This document shows positions 1 through 4,456 of a stretch of 9,311 nt of DNA, piece by piece (position 1 is the stretch's first letter; the number at the start of each line of letters is the position of its first letter). The notes below the pieces were generated by a model. It did not search any database. It was not told the origin of the DNA and saw only the letters and a list, made by a program, of their open reading frames with translations. Position numbers and translations under genes: made by a program. This DNA comes from JALQXV01 sp051005235. GTDB taxonomy: Bacteria > Patescibacteriota > Saccharimonadia > Saccharimonadales > 2-12-FULL-41-12. The stretch covers positions 1 to 9,311 of the forward strand of contig JBPCJO010000079.1 in the NCBI GenBank assembly GCA_051005235.1, in the 5' to 3' direction.

Positions 1-128
1 CCGTTGCCCCGGGCTACCGCGGCCACGTCGGCACTCAACAAATCGACGATTTTGCCTTTGCCTTCGTCACCGTACTGCAGCCCAACCACAAAGATCGCCT
101 GCCCAAATGTTTTTGTCACTTTATTCAT
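1..128 (-). CDS. purA: Adenylosuccinate synthetase, N-terminal part (runs off the left edge)
   Basis: Reading the minus strand from ATG at 128 gives 42 complete codons that continue beyond base 1. The peptide contains VVGLQYGDEGKGKIVDLL at about residues 14-31. This is the GTP-binding and catalytic N-terminal signature of adenylosuccinate synthetase (usual form QWGDEGKGK), including the Asp21 and Lys24 region. The enzyme joins IMP and aspartate using GTP, the first of two cytosolic steps from IMP to AMP. Tyr19 stands where Trp is common; I see no other oddity in the short piece. The gene points away from the orphan gene that starts at 273. A purine-rich AGAGG lies only 2 nt before the ATG, which is too close for ordinary Shine-Dalgarno use. 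The family call is firm from the motif; completeness cannot be judged. Confidence 0.9.
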   Translation of the reverse strand, partial: MNKVTKTFGQAIFVVGLQYGDEGKGKIVDLLSADVAAVARGN

Positions 129-138
129 TGCCTCTGAA

Positions 139-168
139 ATACTACCATCAACTGGGGGATTTTGTTAA
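139..168 (-). promoter_or_regulatory. Putative purA promoter, very short leader
   Basis: On the minus strand TTAACA (168-163) and TAGTAT (144-139) are separated by 18 nt, and the -10 box is preceded by TGG, an extended -10 form. Only 10 nt lie between the -10 box and the purA ATG, so the expected transcript would have about 3-4 leader bases. This is inferred from the consensus only. Confidence 0.5.
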
Positions 169-191
169 ATTCTTGTTGCTTAGTTGTAAGT

Positions 192-208
192 TACACTGAG
201 CTGTACCA
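192..208. repeat. 17-bp element, copy 1 of 2, in the purA/orphan-gene divergent region
   Basis: The sequence TACACTGAGCTGTACCA is identical to bases 561-577. It has dyad symmetry (TACA, 6 nt, TGTA). Copy 1 lies between the divergent purA and orphan-gene promoters, ending 29 nt before the orphan gene's -35 box. The partner copy lies just after the orphan gene. It may be an operator or activator site, or a remnant of gene insertion; the sequence alone does not decide. Confidence 0.75.
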
Positions 209-237
209 ACGGGGTGGGATTACTCTGTATCAAATTA

Positions 238-266
238 TTGACTTTTTATAGCTCTTATGCTATTAT
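238..266 (+). promoter_or_regulatory. Strong sigma-70-type promoter for the 91-aa orphan gene, leaderless
   Basis: TTGACT (238-243), a 17-nt spacer and TATTAT (261-266) form a near-consensus promoter. The -10 box also carries an upstream TGC, giving TGCTATTAT. The ATG at 273 begins after only 6 nt, where transcription would be expected to start, so the mRNA is predicted to lack a leader. There is no Shine-Dalgarno sequence, and the space left could not hold a functional one. Confidence 0.75.
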
Positions 267-272
267 GAGTTT

Positions 273-548
273 ATGTCAGAAAAAGGCTGCTTTATCGTAG
301 ACAGCACCGGTGAAACCGCATTCCAAGAAGCCGCGCGGAGCGATAGTCCTGTGCTACGTATGGGAAAATTTGTTATACCACTTGGTGATCAAGCACTTAC
401 CCCCGAACAAATAGGTAATTCTAAATACTTTGCAGAGCCAGGCGGTCGCATCATAGACACCGAAACAGGCGCAGCTGTTACACACGGCGATGGTAGCACC
501 AAGATTTCATTAGAAGATATTGAAGATTACGAAGATCGTACTAAGTAG
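273..548 (+). CDS. Hypothetical 91-aa protein
   Basis: I do not recognise this family. The 91-aa product is soluble, with no signal peptide or membrane segment. It has a mixed N-terminal half (GCFIVDSTGETAFQEA near the start, then a VIPLGDQ stretch near residue 36) and a strongly acidic tail (LEDIEDYEDRTK at about 80-91). It has a single Cys at residue 6. Evidence that it is real: an almost ideal promoter placed 6 nt before the ATG, no competing long frame, and protein-like composition. It stands alone, divergent from purA, and is bracketed by the two 17-bp repeats at 192 and 561. The acidic tail could suggest a binding partner or a DNA-mimic role, but that is speculation. Confidence 0.7.
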   Translation: MSEKGCFIVDSTGETAFQEAARSDSPVLRMGKFVIPLGDQALTPEQIGNSKYFAEPGGRIIDTETGAAVTHGDGSTKISLEDIEDYEDRTK

Positions 549-560
549 GCTCTAGCTTCG

Positions 561-577
561 TACACTGAGCTGTACCA
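561..577. repeat. 17-bp element, copy 2 of 2, after the orphan gene
   Basis: This is an exact copy of 192-208, in direct orientation, starting 12 nt after the orphan gene's stop codon. Here the dyad is one pair longer (GTACA, 6 nt, TGTAC, 560-575). It ends 41 nt before a possible -10 box at 618. Copy 1 ends 53 nt before the orphan gene's -10 box. The difference of 12 nt is close to one helical turn, so a shared regulator acting on both promoters is possible. Confidence 0.75.
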
Positions 578-591
578 TACTTCACTTCGAC

Positions 592-610
592 TTCATTAAA
601 ATTTAATGAA
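592..610. promoter_or_regulatory. Perfect 19-bp palindrome, probable operator (or weak terminator)
   Basis: TTCATTAAA (592-600) and TTTAATGAA (602-610) are exact reverse complements around a single central A. A one-base gap suits a dimeric DNA-binding protein better than an RNA hairpin. It overlaps the possible -35 region of the TATAGT promoter at 618-623. It could also act as a weak A/T-rich terminator for the orphan gene, but no long U-tract follows and there is no G/C-rich stem. Confidence 0.5.
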
Positions 611-623
611 ACGCAGGTATAGT
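596..623 (+). promoter_or_regulatory. Possible promoter upstream of the leader ORF and ABC-F gene
   Basis: TATAGT (618-623) is a good -10 box. The best -35 candidate is TTAAAA (596-601) with a 16-nt spacer, matching TTGACA at four of six positions. Transcription would begin near 630, about 6 nt before the ATG at 636. The -35 half is weak and sits inside the 592-610 palindrome, which would suit repression. Confidence 0.4.
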
Positions 624-635
624 AACGAAATACAC

Positions 636-686
636 ATGACTAGCACCGGACTCTACGTTATTTCGCATAAGTCCTATAGACTGTAA
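636..686 (+). CDS. Possible 16-aa leader peptide before the ABC-F gene
   Basis: The short frame encodes MTSTGLYVISHKSYRL and ends at TAA, 9 nt before the ABC-F start. It begins about 6 nt after the expected start of the 596-623 promoter, the same spacing seen for other leaderless starts here. ABC-F resistance genes in Firmicutes are often controlled by short leader peptides on which drug-bound ribosomes stall. The LYVIS stretch resembles the IFVIS stall motif of the ErmC leader peptide. The frame is very short, so chance occurrence is a real possibility and no Shine-Dalgarno sequence supports it. Confidence 0.3.
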   Translation: MTSTGLYVISHKSYRL

Positions 687-696
687 TGACGCATTA
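658..696 (+). promoter_or_regulatory. Weak possible proximal promoter and inverted repeat at the ABC-F start
   Basis: TGTAAT (682-687) could be a -10 box lying 8 nt before the ABC-F ATG, with a poor -35 match TTATTT (658-663) 18 nt upstream. TAATG (684-688) and CATTA (692-696) form an inverted repeat around ACG, reaching into the start codon. AGTC (670-673) and GACT (679-682) form another small dyad. These could be promoter/operator parts or an RNA structure masking the start. The evidence is thin. Confidence 0.25.
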
Positions 697-2348
697 TGAT
701 CGCTAATATTAATATTCACGAAAAATCGTTTGGTCCGAAGATTCTCTATCAGGATTTGACGCTGCAGCTGCAGCCAAAAGAGAAGGTGGGGCTGATTGGC
801 CGGAACGGCACGGGCAAGAGTACGCTGTTCCACATGCTGACGGGAGCCGACAAAGACTACAGCGGCGAAATAATATTCCGCAAGAATCTTATTACCGTTT
901 CGTCGCGCCAGGAACATCAAAGTTTTGAGGAGACGCCGGTGCTTGAATACATTCTTGATGACTTGCCGCAGTACGCTGCCCTCAAGCATATTTTAGATAC
1001 CTACCCCGAGACAATGGGCGCCAGTACACATAAGATGAACCAGTACGGAGATGCCCTCGAACAATTTTCTTCGCTTGGTTACTATCAGGTAGAAAGTGAA
1101 ATTACTCAGAGCCTAGAGAACTATCAATTATCTGACACGCAGATCAATGGTACTATCGGGCATCTCTCGGGCGGTCAAAAACGCTTCGTAGAGCTGGTAA
1201 AAGTGCAGCACGCCCGTGCCGAGCTGGTCTTGATAGACGAACCGACCAACCACATGGATTACGTCGCTAAAAACTCGTTCATCGAATGGTTCAAACGCGA
1301 ACAAGCGGCCGTGCTGGTGATTACACACGACCGTGATGTCTTGCGCGAAGTCGACCGGGTTATCGAAATCCGTGATGGCCGAGCGATCAGCTTTACCGGC
1401 AACTACGATAACTATTTGCGCACCAATACAACCAAGATTGTCTCCGAAGTCAACGAGTATGAGGTCACCCAGAGCCGCATTACTAACCTCAAAGCAGACG
1501 TCGTACGCTTTCAGCGGCTTAAAGAACGTTCCCGCGAGCCAGGCACTATCAAACGCTTTAAAGGCCAAGAGCAGCATGCCCGTGCCCAGCTGGTAAAACT
1601 GCAACAACTCGAAAAACCTTCGTTCTGGATTGACCAGGAGTCGCTACAAGGTCTGAACGATAAGCTGACCGACTCGTATGATGCGCACAAAGCTCGCAAC
1701 ATCCGGGTGCGTATGCGTACTAAAGAAAGTAATAGCAACCGGCTCCTCGTTGAAGCTCATAAGCTAAGCCTTGGCTATGACGAACCATTGTTCAAAGATA
1801 TGTCCTTTCAGCTGCGCGAAGGCGAGCGCCTGCGGCTGCATGGTCGCAACGGGGCAGGCAAGACCACCTTAATCCAAGCCATTCTGGCACAGGCAAGCGA
1901 TACCAACACCCAGGCCACAAAATACGAAGGCCACATTGTCACCGAAAAAGAACTAAAAATCGGTGTCTACCAACAAGAGATCGACGCCGACTTACTAAAA
2001 TTAGCCCTTCACGACGCGGTCGAACGGGTGTTGATTGCCAAAAATGTCCAAGCCAGCGACCAGCGTATCCGCCAGTTACTCAGCGACTACTTGTTTAACC
2101 CAATGAGTGACGCCAACCTGACGCTCGAACACTTATCGGGCGGTCAAAAGGCCCGCTATCAGCTTATCGCCATGCTTGCCAACGATCCGCAGATCCTAAT
2201 TCTCGATGAGCCCACCAACCACCTTGACCTCCCAAGCATCGAAGAGCTCGAAAATGCCCTCAAGCAGTACCACGGTGCTATTATCTATGTTTCGCACGAC
2301 TCGTATTTTGCCGAAAAGCTTCAAGGTACCGAGGTTAAAATCGGTTAA
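696..2348 (+). CDS. ABC-F family ATPase (ribosome-associated, translation or antibiotic protection type)
   Basis: The 550-aa product has two ATP-binding cassettes and no membrane segments, the ABC-F plan. NBD1 has Walker A GRNGTGKST (35-43), signature LSGGQ (157-161), Walker B with D181-E182 (IDEPTNHMD) and switch His211. NBD2 has Walker A GRNGAGKTT (383-391), LSGGQ (480-484), D504-E505 (LDEPTNHLD) and a SHDSYF switch. The charged, helical interdomain linker at about 235-330 is the P-site tRNA interaction region that acts at the ribosomal exit site in this family. Both catalytic Glu residues are present, so ATPase activity is expected. Role: relieving stalled ribosomes or protecting them from drugs; the sequence does not tell which subgroup. 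No Shine-Dalgarno sequence precedes the ATG. The start is supported by the MIANINI beginning typical of NBD1. Convergent with the EamA gene. Confidence 0.93.
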   Translation: MIANINIHEKSFGPKILYQDLTLQLQPKEKVGLIGRNGTGKSTLFHMLTGADKDYSGEIIFRKNLITVSSRQEHQSFEETPVLEYILDDLPQYAALKHILDTYPETMGASTHKMNQYGDALEQFSSLGYYQVESEITQSLENYQLSDTQINGTIGHLSGGQKRFVELVKVQHARAELVLIDEPTNHMDYVAKNSFIEWFKREQAAVLVITHDRDVLREVDRVIEIRDGRAISFTGNYDNYLRTNTTKIVSEVNEYEVTQSRITNLKADVVRFQRLKERSREPGTIKRFKGQEQHARAQLVKLQQLEKPSFWIDQESLQGLNDKLTDSYDAHKARNIRVRMRTKESNSNRLLVEAHKLSLGYDEPLFKDMSFQLREGERLRLHGRNGAGKTTLIQAILAQASDTNTQATKYEGHIVTEKELKIGVYQQEIDADLLKLALHDAVERVLIAKNVQASDQRIRQLLSDYLFNPMSDANLTLEHLSGGQKARYQLIAMLANDPQILILDEPTNHLDLPSIEELENALKQYHGAIIYVSHDSYFAEKLQGTEVKIG

Positions 2349-2360
2349 CTATGACGGGTC

Positions 2361-3218
2361 TTAGCCAAGAACTGCAACTGTAGCTCCCAATACCATCAAC
2401 ATGGTTGCCGACAAGCGTCGTAACAGGCCTTGTTCTCTCAGAAGCGTTCCGGCAAGGATCACAGCCACTATAATACTCAAATTATTAATAGCTGAAACCG
2501 GCCCAGCAGGACCGTTGCTGAGAGCCAGCCACAAACAGGCTAAAAACAATCCGTTACAGAGGCCAATTATTAGTAATTCACGACCTCTTTTTACAAAATC
2601 TTCCCGTGTTCCCGACGTTTTAGCCAAAAAGATCGGTGTTAGTAGCAGTACAAAGATCGAAAAATTAACCGTCAAATAAAAGAATGGCGAGCTGGCTGCG
2701 ACCATTCGTTCGCCTAGTGGCACCGAAATACCAAATAGCATGGTCGTAAAGATCATTAACGCGATACCCAGTTCACTTTTTTGGGTATGAAGTTGCCGCC
2801 AGTTAATCGAACGTTTTTCCTGAATAAAATAAGCACCAAGTAATATCAGTACGAATGAAAGGAGGTAAATTGGTTTTAAAGACTCACCATTAATCAAAAA
2901 CGCACCGATGATAATGAAGAGCGTGCTAAACGTTGTAAAAGGTAATACTAATGACAGTGGAGTTAGTTTTATAGCGATAAAGAATGTAATACCAATAACC
3001 AACTCTAGAGGCGCAGCAATCAATAATAATTTCCAAAAATCAGACTGTACATCCGGCAATCCTTGCGACAATAGTAGGGTAGCGAAAACAGGTATCGCGA
3101 AGATGTTACGAAACCAGGCAAGTGCCCACGAATCGAAGTGGTTATAAGCCCGCTTTGTCAGATATTCGGTGACTCCCAAGGCAATCGCGCCAGCCAACCC
3201 TAACCATATCCATATCAT
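2361..3218 (-). CDS. EamA/DMT-superfamily membrane transporter
   Basis: The 285-aa protein is very hydrophobic and consistent with ten membrane helices arranged as two EamA-type repeats of five, about residues 1-133 and 150-285. A basic loop (EKRSINWRQLHTQKSE, about 132-147) joins the two halves. Helix starts such as GLAGAIALGVTEYLTKRAY and PLSLVLPFTTFSTLF, and the second-half GPAGPVSAINNLSIIVAVILAG, fit drug/metabolite transporters that export or import small metabolites across the cytoplasmic membrane. The substrate is unknown. The length is normal for the family and no frame damage is seen. The start ATG (3218) lies 6 nt after a TGCTATACT extended -10 box. The gene ends 12 bp from the ABC-F stop in convergent orientation, leaving no room for a separate terminator between them. 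Confidence 0.87.
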   Translation of the reverse strand: MIWIWLGLAGAIALGVTEYLTKRAYNHFDSWALAWFRNIFAIPVFATLLLSQGLPDVQSDFWKLLLIAAPLELVIGITFFIAIKLTPLSLVLPFTTFSTLFIIIGAFLINGESLKPIYLLSFVLILLGAYFIQEKRSINWRQLHTQKSELGIALMIFTTMLFGISVPLGERMVAASSPFFYLTVNFSIFVLLLTPIFLAKTSGTREDFVKRGRELLIIGLCNGLFLACLWLALSNGPAGPVSAINNLSIIVAVILAGTLLREQGLLRRLSATMLMVLGATVAVLG

Positions 3219-3224
3219 CGTTAA

Positions 3225-3233
3225 AGTATAGCA
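3225..3233 (-). promoter_or_regulatory. Extended -10 promoter of the EamA gene, leaderless
   Basis: The minus strand reads TGCTATACT at 3233-3225, an extended -10 box, followed by 6 nt and then the ATG. No good -35 box is found at 16-18 nt spacing (TACTCG at 3253-3248 is the aligned hexamer), which is tolerable for TGn-type promoters. The transcript should start at or next to the ATG. Confidence 0.6.
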
Positions 3234-3248
3234 GCTCCCAGTTCAACC

Positions 3249-3283
3249 GAGTATTGACAGTTACAGTGAGTAATACTATACTC
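3249..3283. promoter_or_regulatory. Nested inverted repeats, probable antitoxin operator
   Basis: AGTATT (3250-3255) mirrors AATACT (3272-3277); GAGTAT (3249-3254) mirrors ATACTC (3278-3283); and TTAC (3261-3264) mirrors GTAA (3270-3273) around AGTGA. They cover the -35 box, spacer and -10 box of the vapB promoter. The outer arms are 22 nt apart, about two helical turns. AbrB-fold antitoxins usually repress their own promoter at such sites. The site also abuts the EamA promoter, so cross-control is possible. Confidence 0.5.
3254..3282 (+). promoter_or_regulatory. Consensus promoter of the toxin-antitoxin genes, leaderless
   Basis: TTGACA (3254-3259), a 17-nt spacer and TATACT (3277-3282) match the sigma-70 consensus in eleven of twelve positions. 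The ATG at 3291 follows after 8 nt, at the expected transcription start, and there is no Shine-Dalgarno sequence. Confidence 0.8.
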
Positions 3284-3290
3284 AATCAGT

Positions 3291-3551
3291 ATGAATACAA
3301 GCTACAGTATTACCAGTAAATACCAGGTTACTTTGCCCAAACAAATCCGCGAAAAAATCGGTATTGGCAAAGACGACCGCGTTACGTTTATAGAAGATGG
3401 CGATAGAGTATATCTGCAACGCATCGAAACAGTCGAAGAAGTTGCTGCCCGCACTCAAGAAATATTCAAAAAATCAGGCTTACAACCTGCTACTCAAAAA
3501 GATATTGATGGTGCCCGCCAAAAATTTATGAAAGAAAACATGAAGTGGTAG
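3291..3551 (+). CDS. vapB: AbrB/SpoVT-fold antitoxin, VapB-like
   Basis: The 86-aa product begins with a swapped-hairpin AbrB-type DNA-binding domain. ITSKYQVTLPKQIREKIGI (about 7-25) and the following DRVTFIEDGDRVYL strand pair (about 29-42) are the standard signature. The C-terminal 40 residues (VEEVAARTQEIFKK...GARQKFMKENMKW) look helical and charged and would wrap around the PIN toxin, as in VapB proteins. It should neutralise the toxin and repress the operon through the inverted repeats at 3249-3283. It overlaps the toxin gene by 7 nt, the usual tight coupling of toxin-antitoxin pairs. The start is fixed by the leaderless promoter and by domain completeness. Confidence 0.87.
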   Translation: MNTSYSITSKYQVTLPKQIREKIGIGKDDRVTFIEDGDRVYLQRIETVEEVAARTQEIFKKSGLQPATQKDIDGARQKFMKENMKW

Positions 3552-3934
3552 CAGTCGATACCAATATTTTAGTTCGAATTTATACGCGAGACGACGAACA
3601 GCTTTATCAAAAAGCCATGTCGTTACTCAGCGGCCGAGCAACAGGGTCACTCCTACTCGATCGGATTATCCTCGCCGAGTTGACCTACGTTCTAAAAAGC
3701 AACTACCACTACAAAAAGCCGATAATCGCCGATGTTTTGATGAGCTTATGTAACGACGAACGTTTTTCTATCCCCGACAGGGAACTCACGCTTACGGCCG
3801 TGGCTCTATTCGCGGCCGAGGCACCGTTATCGTTTGAAGATTGCTGGCTGCTGGCCTTGCAGCGGACAGGGCAGGTAAAGTCGGTGGCCACGTTTGATGA
3901 TGCGCTCAATAAACGATTGGTTGCGTCCACCTAA
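3545..3934 (+). CDS. vapC: PIN-domain ribonuclease toxin, VapC-like
   Basis: The 129-aa protein has the PIN-domain layout: VDTNILVR with Asp5 at the N-terminus, ILAELTYVL with Glu45, FEDCWLLAL with Glu98/Asp99 and VATFDDAL with Asp118. These acidic residues bind Mg2+/Mn2+ for RNA cleavage; VapC toxins commonly cut tRNA or rRNA loops. The catalytic set looks complete, so the toxin should be active when not held by the antitoxin. The start is GTG at 3545 inside the antitoxin gene, with no clear ribosome site, implying translational coupling. A GTG start that follows a leaderless gene would keep toxin levels low. The last 14 bases of the gene contain the -35 box of the rpsO promoter. The RNA target is not visible from the sequence. 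Confidence 0.87.
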   Translation: MVAVDTNILVRIYTRDDEQLYQKAMSLLSGRATGSLLLDRIILAELTYVLKSNYHYKKPIIADVLMSLCNDERFSIPDRELTLTAVALFAAEAPLSFEDCWLLALQRTGQVKSVATFDDALNKRLVAST

Positions 3935-3949
3935 CAGATGTGCTACAAT
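3921..3949 (+). promoter_or_regulatory. rpsO promoter, -35 inside the vapC end, leaderless
   Basis: TTGCGT (3921-3926), 17 nt, then TACAAT (3944-3949) with TGC immediately before it, giving TGCTACAAT. The rpsO ATG at 3958 follows after 8 nt. The -35 box lies within vapC codons. The short distance argues for a leaderless rpsO mRNA. Confidence 0.65.
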
Positions 3950-3957
3950 ATTGTTCA

Positions 3958-4224
3958 ATGATTACAACCGAGAATAAAAAGGCGATTGTCGCCGATTTGG
4001 CGAAAAACGATACCGACAGCGGCAACCCGGCCGCGCAGGTTGGTATTTTAACCGCCCGCATTAAAGAGCTCACCGAACACCTCAAGATTAACAAGAAAGA
4101 CCACATGGCGCGCCGTGGTTTGTTACAGATGGTAGGCAAGCGTAAAAAACTGCTTAAATACATCGCCGACAAAGACAGCCAGGCGTACTTAACACTTATC
4201 CAAAAACTCGGCATCCGCCGCTAG
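3958..4224 (+). CDS. rpsO: 30S ribosomal protein S15
   Basis: The 88-aa product aligns with bacterial S15 (normally 89 aa): N-terminal helix TTENKKAIVADLAKN, then DSGNPAAQVGILTARIKELTEHLKINKKDHMARRGLLQMVGKRKKLLKYI, the 16S rRNA-binding core with the DH..RRGL and GKR segments. It is a primary binder of the 16S central domain. I chose ATG 3958 over the in-frame GTG at 3940, because the extra residues MLQYCS are foreign to S15 and the upstream region holds the -10 box. The predicted leaderless start means the S15 feedback site known in the E. coli rpsO leader cannot be present in the same form. pnp follows after 232 bp, the classic rpsO-pnp order. Confidence 0.95.
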   Translation: MITTENKKAIVADLAKNDTDSGNPAAQVGILTARIKELTEHLKINKKDHMARRGLLQMVGKRKKLLKYIADKDSQAYLTLIQKLGIRR

Positions 4225-4276
4225 TTAGCAGTTAGACAGTCGGACGCGCAGGCGTGTCCGAAATCTAGAAGCTAAC
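4224..4276 (+). other. Stem-loop structure directly after rpsO
   Basis: TCGGACGCG (4240-4248) pairs with CGTGTCCGA (4253-4261) over nine pairs, one of them G-U, around a CAGG tetraloop. An outer arm GTTAGC (4224-4229) mirrors GCTAAC (4271-4276), starting at the last base of the rpsO stop. No U-tract follows, so it is a poor intrinsic terminator. In E. coli the rpsO-pnp gap holds an RNase III hairpin used in pnp autocontrol; a similar processing or 3'-end-protecting role is plausible here but unproven. Confidence 0.6.
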
Positions 4277-4290
4277 ACTCTAGGCTAGGC

Positions 4291-4319
4291 ACTTTTCATC
4301 GAGGTATTTCCCGAAAAGT
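4291..4319 (+). other. Second inverted repeat in the pnp leader
   Basis: ACTTTTC (4291-4297) and GAAAAGT (4313-4319) form a seven-pair stem with a 15-nt loop. It is moderately stable only. A TATACT at 4334-4339 just after it could be a pnp -10 box, but no convincing -35 box was found. The rest of the 232-bp rpsO-pnp gap (4225-4456) contains no credible gene. Confidence 0.35.
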
Positions 4320-4420
4320 TCACTAAAAAGTCGTATACTTAAAATTAACCATAATTAACTCGTCGTATCGATACACAGATATGCCGCACCGGCCAACAAA
4401 ATAGGCCAGCGTATACCTGA

Positions 4421-4438
4421 ATCGAGACGATCGAGACG
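4421..4438 (+). repeat. Tandem 9-bp repeat before the pnp ribosome site
   Basis: ATCGAGACG occurs twice in direct succession (4421-4429, 4430-4438), ending 2 nt before the AGGA of the pnp ribosome site. It might be a protein-binding or regulatory RNA element; it may equally be chance slippage. Confidence 0.45.
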
Positions 4439-4440
4439 AA

Positions 4441-4444
4441 AGGA
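4441..4444 (+). promoter_or_regulatory. Weak ribosome binding site of pnp
   Basis: AGGA lies 12 nt before the GTG start, longer than the usual 5-9 nt. It suggests weak or regulated initiation, consistent with a long structured leader. Confidence 0.4.
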
Positions 4445-4456
4445 ATCAAACCTATA

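Noticed and set aside
603..989. 128-aa minus-strand reading frame opposite the ABC-F start
   Set aside because: It lies antisense to the NBD1 Walker A region, has no family features, and would fully overlap a certain gene.
3241..3246. TTGAAC on the minus strand as -35 for the EamA gene
   Set aside because: It lies only 10 nt before the -10 box, too close for sigma-70 recognition; the extended -10 alone was kept.
3260..3276. Third copy of the 17-bp element near vapB (GTTACAGTGAG)
   Set aside because: Only part of the sequence matches, and it is better explained as the centre of the vapB operator inverted repeats.
3940..3957. Upstream GTG start adding six residues to S15
   Set aside because: MLQYCS is not S15-like, and these bases carry the TGCTACAAT -10 box; ATG 3958 matches the normal N-terminus and length.
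4240..4261. Intrinsic terminator after rpsO
   Set aside because: The stem is strong but is followed by AATCTAG and not by a T-run, so termination is not supported; kept as a structure of unknown role.
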